DNA of 64,000 nucleotides from Chitinibacter tainanensis DSM 15459 (GCF_000429785.1 NZ_KE386951.1:522009-586008); one strand, 5' to 3'; positions 8,353 through 18,339 are shown, counted from the first letter of the stretch. The notes: generated from the sequence alone by a model not told the origin. Numbers and translations are program-made.

Positions 8353-9587
8353 TCCATACCATCCTCAAGTCGAGGGGAAGGGACTGCATTTGCCGAAGAA
8401 AAGCCCCAGCACACACTCAAACAAATGAAATAGAAAATGACACTGATATTGTGCGCATACAGTGGCTGGGTGAGGCCTGCCACCATAGAAACTATAATCA
8501 AACCACAACCTTGCAAGGCAAACACGCGTTCTAAGCGCTGACTAGAGCGCAGCCGACCCCAGAATAAAACCAGAGGCGCCAGAAACGAAACAAGCAGCCC
8601 GGCCAAGCCGATAAAACCCGCATTGGCTAAGGTATCAAAGTATTGGCTATGCGCATGTGCATAATTGGCAAGGAAGGGTTTTTCGCCGATTTTGGGGGCT
8701 AACGCCTCTTTGAAATGGCCTGGTCCCGCCCCAAAGAGGGGGCTCTCTTTAGCTATCTCGGCACTTAAACGCCAGAGTTCTAGGCGAACGCCAGTGGATG
8801 TGTAGGCATCGCCATTCTGGTAAGACAGCATATCTGCTCGCACCGCATCCAGCCTACTCTGAACCAAGGAAGAATGCTGCAACGCAAGAATTCCGAGGGC
8901 AAACAGCACCATAGCCACCGCCACACGGGGGAATTTCCATTTAAAAATGGCTAAACCGCAAGAAAATAGGGCCAGAATGAACGCGACCCAAGCCCCCCTA
9001 GTTCCGGAAGAAATCAAAGCATATAAGCCACCACAACCGGCAAAGCAACACACTAGCCGCCATATACAGTGCCGGTATAACCCAATAAACAAAAAAGCAC
9101 CTAAAGCAAGAATGGCTGCAATTTGACCATATGGAATTTCATTAGTAATATGAGATCCCACCCGCAACCAACCCCGCCAGTAGACAAGAAACAAGGCGAC
9201 AACTCCTGAGAGTAGCGCTCCCATCAGCCATCCTTGTATCCAGCGCATAGTGCATGTAATTTGGACCGAAGGAGTCTTGAGCATTAGAGCAATAGGCAGT
9301 ATAGCCAATGCTCGCCAAGGATAATCAAGCGCAGTCCACTTACCCCCCTGCAGCACCATAGCAATCAACAGTACAAATGGGTAGATAAGCAGGGAACCAA
9401 AAAACACAAAGTCCTCACGGCTAATCTCAATTAAATTTTTAGACCCCCAGCAAAAAATCAAACCCAGCATCAACAAAGCCGCAGCAAGAAAATTATAAGA
9501 CCCCTTTATTGTGAGAATAAGCAAAGGGAATAGAAACAGAACAGCGCCAACGGCCAGACTAAATAATCTTGAATAAATTATTGACAT
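8349..9587 (-). CDS. O-antigen ligase/polymerase-like membrane protein
   Basis: A 412-residue protein with about ten hydrophobic segments and a periplasmic loop in the second half (about residues 222-300). It belongs to the WaaL/Wzy (O-antigen ligase) superfamily by topology and by SSGTRGAWVAF and the loop motif ESPLFGAGPGHF. Likely role: joining surface glycan to lipid A-core, or polymerising it, at the periplasmic face of the inner membrane. Sequence alone does not separate ligase from polymerase. The DNA is AT-richer than the flanking genes, as is usual for such loci. The gene overlaps the GT4 gene by 4 nt. Confidence 0.82.
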   Translation of the reverse strand: MSIIYSRLFSLAVGAVLFLFPLLILTIKGSYNFLAAALLMLGLIFCWGSKNLIEISREDFVFFGSLLIYPFVLLIAMVLQGGKWTALDYPWRALAILPIALMLKTPSVQITCTMRWIQGWLMGALLSGVVALFLVYWRGWLRVGSHITNEIPYGQIAAILALGAFLFIGLYRHCIWRLVCCFAGCGGLYALISSGTRGAWVAFILALFSCGLAIFKWKFPRVAVAMVLFALGILALQHSSLVQSRLDAVRADMLSYQNGDAYTSTGVRLELWRLSAEIAKESPLFGAGPGHFKEALAPKIGEKPFLANYAHAHSQYFDTLANAGFIGLAGLLVSFLAPLVLFWGRLRSSQRLERVFALQGCGLIIVSMVAGLTQPLYAHNISVIFYFICLSVCWGFSSANAVPSPRLEDGME

Positions 9588-9608
9588 TAAATATTGAACG
9601 CAACCAAG

Positions 9609-10469
9609 TTAAACAATGGTGAAATGTTTTTTCGTTAGATCTCTATTTAGCAGCTTTTCTAATTGGATCATCCAGCGATGGCGGCGCTCGCGCTTGGATA
9701 AGCGATAACTAGGATCGGGCGAGAAGGCAGTCTCAGCGTACTCGCGCAGCCATTGCTGCACAGATAGCGGATGAGTGCCGGCAAAGGGCTGCAGGATACT
9801 GGCATCAATTTGCGAGTAATCATGGGCTTTCGGCGCATGGCTCCAGTATTTGGCCACTTGGCGATTTTTTTCCTGCATTTTCTCGGCGGAGCGCACATGC
9901 CCGTAATGGTAAATCGGGCAGCCGGCCAAGGCCGCGCGTGGATAGCGGCCTTTTTTGTTTTTATCCATTACCACCCAGAATAAGCCATCGGGTGCCCAGC
10001 TACGAATCGTGTTGCGAATGATCCGTGGGGCTTGGCGGTACCAGGCCGGGCTTTTGGCCACGAGGTCTGGGGAACCATAAAAATGGTGGTAATCAAAGGC
10101 GATCGCTTCCACTTGCGGATTGTGCAGATGCTGCTCCAGCACAGCACGAATCTTGGGGGCATCCTCTTCATGAATGACTTCATCGCCTTCGAGATAAAAA
10201 GCCCAGTCGCCGGTGCAGTTAAACTGAGCGATCATTTTCTGCTGTGCATACACATAGCCCCGCTGAGCCATGCCTTCATTCCAGACCGTTTCGACAATCC
10301 GGATGCGAGGATCATTGATGGCGCGCACTTGTTCCAGCGTGTCATCTTCGCTCCGCCCTACGGCCACGACGATTTCGTCACACACCAACAGCAGGCTGCG
10401 CAGACTTTCGACATAGGGATAACCCAGCATTGAGCCATTACGCAGAAAGGTAAATCCACTCACTTTCAT
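9609..10469 (-). CDS. Glycosyltransferase family 2-like protein
   Basis: A soluble protein of about 286 residues. The start KVSGFTFLRNG, the DEIVVAVGRSEDDTLE segment and the acidic metal site YLEGDEVIHEED match GT2/GT-A transferases of the type found in LPS loci. A long C-terminal part rich in aromatic and basic residues follows. I prefer ATG 10469 (GGAGG ten bases upstream), but a GTG at 10475 in the same frame is also possible (spacing four). It is divergent from the GT2 gene at 10545. Donor and acceptor are unknown. Confidence 0.8.
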   Translation of the reverse strand: MKVSGFTFLRNGSMLGYPYVESLRSLLLVCDEIVVAVGRSEDDTLEQVRAINDPRIRIVETVWNEGMAQRGYVYAQQKMIAQFNCTGDWAFYLEGDEVIHEEDAPKIRAVLEQHLHNPQVEAIAFDYHHFYGSPDLVAKSPAWYRQAPRIIRNTIRSWAPDGLFWVVMDKNKKGRYPRAALAGCPIYHYGHVRSAEKMQEKNRQVAKYWSHAPKAHDYSQIDASILQPFAGTHPLSVQQWLREYAETAFSPDPSYRLSKRERRHRWMIQLEKLLNRDLTKKHFTIV

Positions 10470-10544
10470 TCTCACACAGCCTCCCTTGCATGAATAGGTT
10501 TAAACACGGATTATATCAGCCTACCTAACCAAGAAGAGAGTTCA

Positions 10545-11297
10545 ATGCCTACCCTAGGGATTGCAGTGATCACTAAAAATGCAGCCACTCATCTCAACGA
10601 GTGCTTAAACTCGGTATCCTGGGCAAACGAAATTGTAGTTGTAGACTCTGGAAGCACAGATTGCACGCTAGATATCGCCCGGAACTTCAACGCTCGCATT
10701 ATTGAAACAATGGATTGGCCAGGGTTTGGTCCACAGAAGAACAAAGCGATTGAAGCCTTAAATACAGACTGGATTCTCGCACTTGATTCAGATGAGATTG
10801 TGAGCCCTCGACTAGCCGAGTCAATTCGGACAATTATCACATTAGGCGCACATGACGTTTATGAAATAAATCGCACATCTAACTATTGCGGACGGTGGAT
10901 TCAGCATTCAGGTTGGTCTCCAGATTGGGTCGCGCGACTTTTCAAACGCGGCACAGCCGAATACTCCAACGACATCATTCACGAACGACTAATTCACGAG
11001 GCTAAACCCGGGAGGGTTGTTGGTGAGCTATATCACTATTCATTTGATGATCTAGAGTCAGTCCTAAGAAAAATCAACGACTACTCTACAGCGGGCGCCG
11101 AGCAAAAATACAAAAAAGGAGAGAAATCAAGCATTGCAAAGGCAATTTACAAAGGAATTTGGGCTTTTTTTAGAACTTACTTCTTGAAGCTGGGCTTTCT
11201 TGATGGTCAAGAAGGGTTAATGCTTGCAGTTTCAAATGCAGAAGGCACTTATTACCGCTATTTAAAACTCGCACTATTATACAAAAATGAAAATTAG
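10545..11297 (+). CDS. GT2 glycosyltransferase, WaaE/KdtX-like (LPS core)
   Basis: A 250-residue protein resembling the LPS core beta-glucosyltransferase WaaE/KdtX group. It has the GT-A nucleotide-sugar site VVVDSGSTDCT (31-41), the metal-binding motif DSDE (Asp81, Asp83), and the conserved WPGFGPQKNKAIE stretch (58-70). A C-terminal hydrophobic, basic region probably sits on the inner membrane. It overlaps the next gene by 11 nt. Base composition is clearly more AT-rich than the flanking dcw genes. Assignment to WaaE is by motif pattern, not alignment. Confidence 0.82.
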   Translation: MPTLGIAVITKNAATHLNECLNSVSWANEIVVVDSGSTDCTLDIARNFNARIIETMDWPGFGPQKNKAIEALNTDWILALDSDEIVSPRLAESIRTIITLGAHDVYEINRTSNYCGRWIQHSGWSPDWVARLFKRGTAEYSNDIIHERLIHEAKPGRVVGELYHYSFDDLESVLRKINDYSTAGAEQKYKKGEKSSIAKAIYKGIWAFFRTYFLKLGFLDGQEGLMLAVSNAEGTYYRYLKLALLYKNEN

Positions 11298-12105
11298 TAT
11301 TGTCGTCTCAACTTATAATCGCCCAGATGCACTCGAGGCAGTCTTAACGGGACTGTCAAACCAATCAAACAGCAAAGCAATTGCTTGGGAAGTGATTGTG
11401 GCAGATGATGGATCATCGAAAGAAACAAAAGAGGCAATCCAACGGATAGCTCAAAGCTTCCCAACAAAGCTGACGCACATCTGGCACGAAGATAAAGGAT
11501 TCAGGCTTGCGGCAATTAGAAACCTCAGCGTGCAACATGCAGCAGGTGAGTATATTGTTTTTATTGATGGGGACTGCATTCCCATGCATGATTTCCTAGA
11601 GAAAAGCAAGAAAATAGCAGAAAGAAATTATGTCGTCGCGGGCAACCGTATTCTTCTAAATCAAGAACAAACAAGCAGAATTTTATCCAACCCAGCAAGC
11701 TACTTCAATCCATCACTCACCAAATGGTTCACTCTTTACCTTCAAAAGAAAAGCAACAAGCTTTTTCCTAAACTACGGATACCCCTAGGAGTCTTACGCA
11801 AGGCTCGATCTACAAAGTGGGAAATATTGAAGGGCTGCAATATCGGCGTTTGGAAAACTGATTTTATTCAGATTGGGGGTTTTGATGAATCTTTTTCAGG
11901 ATGGGGACACGAAGACTCAGACTTCGCCATTCGGTTGTTGAATTACGGGATAAAAATAAAAGATGGTCGATTTGCAGTTCCAGTAATTCACCTCTGGCAT
12001 CTTGAAAATGATCGGGGACATCAGCGTGAAAACTGGGAGAAACTACAACAGACACTAAAATCTGGCCGTATACATCCTATCCAAGGCCTACATAATCAAC
12101 CTTGA
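11287..12105 (+). CDS. GT2 glycosyltransferase with C-terminal galactosyltransferase-like domain
   Basis: A 272-residue GT-A fold protein. Residues 1-100 contain IVVSTYNRP, VIVADDGSS and the metal site FIDGDC (Asp94, Asp96). The second half holds GGFDESFSGWGHEDSDFAIRL, the acceptor/metal region typical of chondroitin-synthase-like and galactosyltransferase C-terminal domains. The start codon lies inside the end of the upstream gene, so translation is probably coupled. Codon use is AT-rich, like its partner. It probably extends the LPS core or a surface glycan. Confidence 0.85.
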   Translation: MKISIVVSTYNRPDALEAVLTGLSNQSNSKAIAWEVIVADDGSSKETKEAIQRIAQSFPTKLTHIWHEDKGFRLAAIRNLSVQHAAGEYIVFIDGDCIPMHDFLEKSKKIAERNYVVAGNRILLNQEQTSRILSNPASYFNPSLTKWFTLYLQKKSNKLFPKLRIPLGVLRKARSTKWEILKGCNIGVWKTDFIQIGGFDESFSGWGHEDSDFAIRLLNYGIKIKDGRFAVPVIHLWHLENDRGHQRENWEKLQQTLKSGRIHPIQGLHNQP

Positions 12106-12124
12106 CGAGTGCTCGCGCTCAAAT

Positions 12125-13864
12125 TCAGGCTGTAGAAAACTGCACCGCATGCATCTGCGCATACACACCACTCTGAGCGATCAACTCGGCGTGGCTACCG
12201 CGCTCGACGATGCGACCGTTTTGCATCACGACGATCAAATCAGCTTTTTCAATGGTGGAAAGGCGGTGGGCAATGACCAGCGTCGTACGGCCCTGCATCA
12301 GATTTTCGAGCGCGGCCTGCACTTTGCGCTCAGATTCAGTATCCAGCGCGCTGGTGGCTTCATCCAAAATCAGCAGGGGCGCATCTTTGTAGATCGCGCG
12401 GGCGATGGCCATGCGCTGGCGCTGGCCACCCGACAGGCGGCCGCCATTTTCACCCAGCATTTCATCAAAGCCATGTGGCATTTTTTCGATGAATTCCAGC
12501 GCGTGCGCGGCCTCAGCCGCTGCGCGCACCCGGGCCATATCCACGACACCGGCGCCATAAGTAATATTGGCGGTCACGGTGTCATTAAACAGCACCATAT
12601 CCTGGCTCACCAAGGCGATCTGCTGGCGCAAATTGGCCAATTGATAATCCGCAAGCGGCACGCCATCCAGCCGGATTTCACCGCTGCTCGCCTCATAAAA
12701 GCGCGGCAATAAATTGGCCAGCGTGGTTTTGCCACTGCCCGATTGCCCCACTAAGGCCACGGTTTGACCGGGCTGCACCTGCAAATCGATGCCATCCAGC
12801 GCCGGTTTGTGCTCGGGCTGATACCAGAAGCGCAGCTGGCGTAATTCCAGCTCACCGCGCACGCGGGCCACTTGATGGCGGCCGTGGTCGGGTTCTTCAA
12901 TTTCATCCAGCAGCGCAAAAATCGACTCCGCCGCGGCCAGACCGCGATGCAGACGCTCATTGATTTTGGTGAGATTGCGCACCGGCCCTTGGATCGCCAC
13001 CATCGCCGCGATAAACGACATAAACGAACCGGCGCTGAGCTGCCCGGCTTGGGCCTGCAGGCTAGCAAAGTACAACACCACTGAAATCGTGAGGCCAATC
13101 AGCAGCACAATCACGCCCGAATTCACCGCCACCATCATGCCCTGCTTAATCCCCAGGCGCATTACACGGTTATTCACTTCGGCAAACCGGCGCACTTCAA
13201 CGTCCTGCCCGCCAAACACTTTCACAATGCGCTGACCCGATAAGGATTCATCCAGCCGTGAATTCATTTCCCCCATTTTGTCTTGGGTTTCGCGCGCCAA
13301 ACGCCGCTGCCGCTTCGCCACTAGGCGGATACTCAGCGCCACCAGTGGCAACAAAAACAGACAGAACAAGGTGAGCTGCCAGCTGGAATAAAACATCACG
13401 GCCAGAAACCCAATCACCGCGACCCCATCACGCACCAGCCCCGTCAAGGTGGAGGTACCGGCTTCCATCACTTGGGTGACATCGTAGGTCACGCGCGAGA
13501 GCAAAACGCCGGTCGATGTTTGATCGAAATAGCGCGTAGGCAGGCGCATCAGCTTGGCGTAAATCCGCTCGCGAAAATCGCGCATTACCCGCTGCGCCAG
13601 CCAGGCATTGCCATAATCATTCCCGAAATTACCCACAAACCGCATGATGGCCAGGCCGAATAATTGCGCAGGGACAATCCAAGCCGCGTGCTTGGCCAGC
13701 GCACTGGCGCCGCCCAGATTTTGATCGATCAAGGGTTTGAGCAGCAGCGTCAACAGCGCTTCCGAGGCAGAAGCCAGCGCCATGCAGATGATGGTGGCAA
13801 TGATCACGCCCAGATACGGACGAAAATGTGTGAGTAAGCGGCGGTAGAGGGCGTTGGTGTTCAT
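12125..13864 (-). CDS. msbA: Lipid A/LPS export ABC transporter MsbA
   Basis: A half-transporter of 579 residues with an N-terminal six-helix membrane domain (about 15-300) fused to an ATPase domain. Walker A GQSGSGKTT is at 373-381, LSGGQRQRMAIAR at 477-489, Walker B LLILDEATSALD at 497-508, and the H-loop is in VIAHRLS. MsbA flips lipid A-core across the inner membrane as a homodimer, which fits the LPS genes beside it. ATG 13864 is chosen because it begins the conserved N-terminus; the frame extends to a TTG at 13891. It converges with the GT2 gene. Confidence 0.93.
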   Translation of the reverse strand: MNTNALYRRLLTHFRPYLGVIIATIICMALASASEALLTLLLKPLIDQNLGGASALAKHAAWIVPAQLFGLAIMRFVGNFGNDYGNAWLAQRVMRDFRERIYAKLMRLPTRYFDQTSTGVLLSRVTYDVTQVMEAGTSTLTGLVRDGVAVIGFLAVMFYSSWQLTLFCLFLLPLVALSIRLVAKRQRRLARETQDKMGEMNSRLDESLSGQRIVKVFGGQDVEVRRFAEVNNRVMRLGIKQGMMVAVNSGVIVLLIGLTISVVLYFASLQAQAGQLSAGSFMSFIAAMVAIQGPVRNLTKINERLHRGLAAAESIFALLDEIEEPDHGRHQVARVRGELELRQLRFWYQPEHKPALDGIDLQVQPGQTVALVGQSGSGKTTLANLLPRFYEASSGEIRLDGVPLADYQLANLRQQIALVSQDMVLFNDTVTANITYGAGVVDMARVRAAAEAAHALEFIEKMPHGFDEMLGENGGRLSGGQRQRMAIARAIYKDAPLLILDEATSALDTESERKVQAALENLMQGRTTLVIAHRLSTIEKADLIVVMQNGRIVERGSHAELIAQSGVYAQMHAVQFSTA

Positions 13865-13930
13865 GGCGGCGCGCAAAATGATTTGCGGCAATTATACGCT
13901 GCAATCCATGACAAAGCGCCGTGCATGCAG

Positions 13931-14662
13931 CTAGGCAAAATCACCATAGCGCAATTGCAGCAAGCCAGCGATCACCGGTGCCACGGTTTCGGTGCGGAAG
14001 ATGCGCGGGCCCAAAATCAGCGGGGTATACCCTGCAGCAATAGCTGATTCGTCCTCTTCAGGCGAATACCCCCCTTCTGGCCCCACTAGCACGGTGGCAC
14101 TGGCCACGGCAGCGGGCAGCTGGGAATGATGGACCGCGCCGGTTGGGCACATCAGCAAATTTAATTCGCTTTGCAGCCCAGCCTGCAGATATTGCGCCAG
14201 CGTGATGATGGGGCGAATTTCCATTAGGCGGGTGCGGCCACATTGCTCGGCCGCGCTAGCCGCCACGCCTTGCCAGTGCGCGATGCGTTTTTCCGCCCGC
14301 TCGCCGCTGTAGCGCTGCTGGCAATATTGCGAAATCACTGGCTGGAACACGGTAACGCCGAGCTCAGCAGCCTTTTGCACGGTGTAATCCATGCGCTCGG
14401 CCGCCGAAATCGCCTGCACAAGGGTTAGGCGCAAGGGCGATTCGCGATTCACTTCGGCGAATGTTTGCACCTGCACGCTCACGGTTTTCTTGCCCATCGC
14501 GGTGATCTGCGCCTGATACTCACCGCCCTCACCGTTGAATAGGGTAACCATTTCGCCGGGCTGCATCCGCACCACTTGCACATGCCGCGCCACCGCTTCC
14601 GTCAGATCAAATTGCGTCCCCAAAGCTAAGGGCTGGGCGACAAAGAAACGGGGTAAGGCCAT
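13931..14662 (-). CDS. rsmE: 16S rRNA (uracil-1498-N3)-methyltransferase RsmE
   Basis: A SPOUT-class methyltransferase of 243 residues: an N-terminal PUA-like RNA-binding domain (RFFVAQPL, then HVQVVRMQPGE) and a C-terminal knot. Knot motifs are QKAAELGV, SAAEQCGR, LVGPEGGYSPEE, and LGPRIFRTETVAP at the C-terminus. It modifies U1498 of 16S rRNA. It lies 5 nt after a small membrane protein gene, at the end of the dcw/lpxC run of minus-strand genes. Confidence 0.95.
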   Translation of the reverse strand: MALPRFFVAQPLALGTQFDLTEAVARHVQVVRMQPGEMVTLFNGEGGEYQAQITAMGKKTVSVQVQTFAEVNRESPLRLTLVQAISAAERMDYTVQKAAELGVTVFQPVISQYCQQRYSGERAEKRIAHWQGVAASAAEQCGRTRLMEIRPIITLAQYLQAGLQSELNLLMCPTGAVHHSQLPAAVASATVLVGPEGGYSPEEDESAIAAGYTPLILGPRIFRTETVAPVIAGLLQLRYGDFA

Positions 14663-14667
14663 GGTGA

Positions 14668-14853
14668 TTAACTCAAAGACAGGCGTTCAATGAATAAGCC
14701 AATGCCGGCCAGCACGGTCAGGCTTAGCAGAAGATACAACACGACGCGGATCAGGCGCAGCCAGTGCGGCTGCCGATCGCGGCTGTAGCGTACGCCGGCA
14801 TAAGTGATTACCACCAAGGCAATCACCAACAGCAGGCGTAAAACGGCAAACAT
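14668..14853 (-). CDS. Small two-helix membrane protein, unknown function
   Basis: A 61-residue protein. Residues 4-20 and about 36-54 are hydrophobic helices, separated by a basic loop (RYSRDRQPHWLRLIR). I recognise no family. It sits with 1 nt between it and lpxC and 5 nt before rsmE, so it should be co-transcribed with them. The tight packing and membrane-type composition argue that it is real. Confidence 0.65.
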   Translation of the reverse strand: MFAVLRLLLVIALVVITYAGVRYSRDRQPHWLRLIRVVLYLLLSLTVLAGIGLFIERLSLS

Positions 14854-14854
14854 G

Positions 14855-15775
14855 TCAGATACTCAGCGGCGGCAAATCGTGGAAAGAAGAAGGCACTTCA
14901 TCATCATCGCTAAAGCTGACCAGCTCATAGTTGCGCTCATCCGCCAGCAGCGCGCGCAGCAGCTTATTATTCATGGCGTGACCGGACTTATAACCGGAAA
15001 ACGCTGCGATCAGCGGGTAGCCCACGATATACAGATCGCCAATGGCATCCAGAATTTTATGCCGGACGAACTCGTCTTCAAAGCGCAAACCGCCATCATT
15101 CAGCACACGAAATTCATCAATCACCACCGCATTATCCATATTGCCACCGCGGGCCAAACCATTGGCACGCAGGTATTCCACTTCATGGATAAAACCAAAA
15201 GTGCGGGCGCGGGCAATTTCGCTCACATAATTGGTATTGGCAAAATCAATGCTGATGGTTTGGGCCGACTTTTTGAAAGCCGGGTGCTGAAAGTCGATGG
15301 TCAGTTCCACTTTGTAGCCATTATGCGGCTCGAATTTCACCCATTTGTCGCCATCGTGCACCTCCACGGGCTGGAGCACACGAATAAACTGCTTGGGTTT
15401 ATTCAATTCACGCACGCCGGCGCTTTGCAGCAAATAAATAAACGGCGCAGCAGAACCATCCATGATCGGCATTTCCGGCGCATCAACATCGACCAGCACG
15501 TTGTCGATGCCAAGGCCAGCAAACGCCGACATCAGATGCTCGATGGTGCCGACACGCACGCCGTCTTGGACGAGCGTGGAGGAGAGACGCGTGTCGTTCA
15601 CCAATTCAGGCCCCACTTTGAAAGGCTTTGACTCGGGCAAATCAGAGCGCTGGAACACAATCCCATGATCGGCCGGGGCGGGGCGCAAGGTCAGGGTCAC
15701 CTTTTCGCCGGAATGCAGCCCCACGCCAGTCGCGCGGATCGTGCTTTTCAAAGTGCGTTGCAAAAACATGGGCAT
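14855..15775 (-). CDS. lpxC: UDP-3-O-acyl-N-acetylglucosamine deacetylase LpxC
   Basis: Zinc deacetylase of 306 residues catalysing the committed step of lipid A synthesis. The zinc ligands are His80 (TIEHLMSAF), His239 and Asp243 ([10 protein letters not shown]); the catalytic pair is Glu79 and His266 (YKSGHAMNN). It lies 108 nt after ftsZ, the usual end of the proteobacterial dcw cluster. ATG codons at 15775 and 15769 are both usable behind AAAGGCAGA. TAAAAT in the ftsZ-lpxC gap could be a -10, without a clear -35. LpxC is usually controlled by proteolysis, which sequence cannot show. Confidence 0.97.
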   Translation of the reverse strand: MPMFLQRTLKSTIRATGVGLHSGEKVTLTLRPAPADHGIVFQRSDLPESKPFKVGPELVNDTRLSSTLVQDGVRVGTIEHLMSAFAGLGIDNVLVDVDAPEMPIMDGSAAPFIYLLQSAGVRELNKPKQFIRVLQPVEVHDGDKWVKFEPHNGYKVELTIDFQHPAFKKSAQTISIDFANTNYVSEIARARTFGFIHEVEYLRANGLARGGNMDNAVVIDEFRVLNDGGLRFEDEFVRHKILDAIGDLYIVGYPLIAAFSGYKSGHAMNNKLLRALLADERNYELVSFSDDDEVPSSFHDLPPLSI

Positions 15776-15883
15776 TCTGCCTTTTGATCATCAGTTACCG
15801 GCACAATTTTAGCAGCCTCGGGCAGAAAGCTGGATGAATCGTACCAATGATCCTGATAGTCGCCGTTTATTTACGGCCGCGCC

Positions 15884-17062
15884 TCAGTCTGCCTGACGAC
15901 GCAAAAAGGCTGGAATATCCATATCAATATTCGACATAGCCGGACGGGCTGCCGGCGCATCGCTGGCGGCGCTGCGACGGTTGTTACGCCAGATAGCCGG
16001 AGTATCGTAGGCATCATCGTAACCGGCATTGTCGGTACCGGTTTTCAGAGCCTGACTGCTGACGACTGACAGCTGTGGCTTATTCATATCTTTGCTGCCG
16101 CCACCCAGGCCAGTAGCGACCAGAGTCACGCGGATTTCGTCTTCAGCCAGCGTTGGATCGTAAACCACACCGTGTTTAACCAAGGCGCCATCGGCCACAT
16201 GCGACTCGATGATTTCCAGCGCTTGGCGAGTTTCTGATTTTTTCAGCTTGCCGGGAGCGGTTGAGAAATTCACCAGCACGCCACGCGCGCCTTTGAAGCT
16301 GATATTGTCCAGCAGCGGGCAGCGGATGGCTTCTTCAGTGGCACGAATCGCGCGATCTGGACCGGTGGCGTGAGCAGAACCCATCATGGCCATGCCCATT
16401 TCACGCATCACGGTTTTCACGTCGGCAAAGTCAACGTTAATCAGACCTGGATAGTTGATGATCTCAACGATAGAACCCACGGCATTGCGCAATACATTAT
16501 CCGCCGCGCGGAATGCTTCATCGATCGTGACGTCATCACCCAGTACTTCTTCCAGTTTCTGGTTTGAAACCACGATCAGTGAATCTACATAGCGTGACAG
16601 CTCATCGATCCCGGTTTGTGCCACTTTCTGGCGACCACCTTCGTCCAGACCTGGCTTTGTTACCACGCCAACGGTCAAAATGCCTTTTTCACGGGCCACT
16701 TGCGCAATCACTGGTGCCGCACCAGTACCTGTACCACCACCCATACCGGCGGTAATAAACAGCAGATCGGCGCCTGCGATTAATTCGGAAATATGCTCAC
16801 GATCTTCTTCAGCCGCCTGACGACCGATTTCTGGATTACAACCGGCGCCAAAACCTTTGGTTAATTGCACACCGAGTTGAACCACATTATCCGCTTTGGA
16901 TAATTTCAATACCTGAGCATCGGTATTACTAGAAATGAACTCAACACCTTGTAATTGGTGTTCGATCATATTGTTGATTGCGTTGCAACCTGCACCGCCC
17001 ACGCCAATCACTTTGATATTAACGTGATGGGATACTTCTGGAACTTCAATGGTTAATGCCAT
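15884..17062 (-). CDS. ftsZ: Cell division GTPase FtsZ
   Basis: Tubulin-like GTPase of 392 residues that forms the Z-ring. The nucleotide site VGGAGCNAINNM and the GTP-binding G-box GGGTGTG (108-114) are intact. A variable linker (about 320-375) leads to the conserved C-terminal peptide DIPAFLRRQ, which binds FtsA and ZipA. It lies 44 nt after ftsA. No deviation from the family is evident. Confidence 0.98.
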   Translation of the reverse strand: MALTIEVPEVSHHVNIKVIGVGGAGCNAINNMIEHQLQGVEFISSNTDAQVLKLSKADNVVQLGVQLTKGFGAGCNPEIGRQAAEEDREHISELIAGADLLFITAGMGGGTGTGAAPVIAQVAREKGILTVGVVTKPGLDEGGRQKVAQTGIDELSRYVDSLIVVSNQKLEEVLGDDVTIDEAFRAADNVLRNAVGSIVEIINYPGLINVDFADVKTVMREMGMAMMGSAHATGPDRAIRATEEAIRCPLLDNISFKGARGVLVNFSTAPGKLKKSETRQALEIIESHVADGALVKHGVVYDPTLAEDEIRVTLVATGLGGGSKDMNKPQLSVVSSQALKTGTDNAGYDDAYDTPAIWRNNRRSAASDAPAARPAMSNIDMDIPAFLRRQAD

Positions 17063-17106
17063 GCTGTCTCTCCTGTTAACCCGATTTTACCGCTTACCCG
17101 AAAATT

Positions 17107-18339
17107 TCAAAAGTTATTTTGAAACCAGGACTTCATCCGACCCAAAATGTCTCCAATTGAGCCTTTATCACCCCTTTGCCCAGGGATTTTCTGCATTTGT
17201 TGCCGCGCAACCAGCAACAAACCCACCGCTGTGGAATAGCGCGGATTTTTAACCACTTCCGCCAAACCACCCACATAACGGGGTAAACCTAATCGAACTG
17301 GCATATGGAAAATCTCTTCTGCCAATTCACACATACCCGGCATTAATGCCGCACCACCGGTAATCACAATCCCACTGGAAAGACGATCTTCCAGCCCTAC
17401 CCGGCGTAATTCGGCCTGCACAAAGCTATACAGCTCTTCCACCCGTGGCTCGATCACTTCGGCCAAGGTATGGCGGCTCATTTGCCGTGCACCACGCTCA
17501 CCGACGCCTGGCACTTCGATCATGGTTTGTGGATCGGTCATATGGCGCAGAGCCACGCCGTATTGAATCTTGATGTTTTCGGCCTCGCCAGTCGGCGTAC
17601 GCAGCGCCATGGCGATGTCATTGGTAATTTGATCGCCAGCAATAGGAATCACCGCGGTATGGCGAATGGCGCCATTAATAAATACCGCCATATCGGTGGT
17701 GCCGCCGCCAATATCAACCAGACACACACCCAAATCTCGCTCGTCATCGGTCAACACGGCATGGGCGCTGGCCAGTGGTTGCAATACCACTTCGGCGATT
17801 TCCAGCCCGCACCGGCGCACGCACTTGGTGATGTTTTGCACGGCAGATACCGCACCAGACACAATATGCACTCGCACTTCCAGCCGCACGCCAGACATGC
17901 CCAGCGGCTCTTTTACGTCTTCTTGGCCATCGATTACATATTCTTGCGACAGAATATGCAGCACTTGGTGATCAGCCGGGATATTTACCGCGCTAGCAGT
18001 TTCAATGACCCGGTCGATATCCTGCTGGGTCACTTCTTTATCCTTAATGGCCACCATGCCGTGCGAATTCATGCTCTTGATGTGGCTACCCGCAATGCCG
18101 GTATACACCTCGCTGATTTTGCAATCCGCCATTAATTCAGCTTCGCCCAATGCGGCCTGAATGGCATTCACGGTTTTTTCAATATCAACGACTACACCGC
18201 GTTTCAGGCCTTTGGACGATGCTGAACCCATGCCCACTACATTCAGTGCGCCATCCTCAGTCACGTCGGCCACTACAGCCACGACTTTCGAGGTGCCGAT
18301 ATCCAGCCCTACGATGAGATTTTTAGCGTCCCTAGTCAC
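17107..18339 (-). CDS. ftsA: Cell division protein FtsA
   Basis: Actin-like protein of 410 residues that ties FtsZ to the membrane. It has the ATP-binding segments VGLDIGTSKV (10-19) and VDIGGGTTDMAVF. It ends in an amphipathic helix with basic and aromatic residues (GRMKSWFQNNF) that serves as membrane target. It lies between ftsQ and ftsZ as in most proteobacteria. Confidence 0.97.
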   Translation of the reverse strand: MTRDAKNLIVGLDIGTSKVVAVVADVTEDGALNVVGMGSASSKGLKRGVVVDIEKTVNAIQAALGEAELMADCKISEVYTGIAGSHIKSMNSHGMVAIKDKEVTQQDIDRVIETASAVNIPADHQVLHILSQEYVIDGQEDVKEPLGMSGVRLEVRVHIVSGAVSAVQNITKCVRRCGLEIAEVVLQPLASAHAVLTDDERDLGVCLVDIGGGTTDMAVFINGAIRHTAVIPIAGDQITNDIAMALRTPTGEAENIKIQYGVALRHMTDPQTMIEVPGVGERGARQMSRHTLAEVIEPRVEELYSFVQAELRRVGLEDRLSSGIVITGGAALMPGMCELAEEIFHMPVRLGLPRYVGGLAEVVKNPRYSTAVGLLLVARQQMQKIPGQRGDKGSIGDILGRMKSWFQNNF

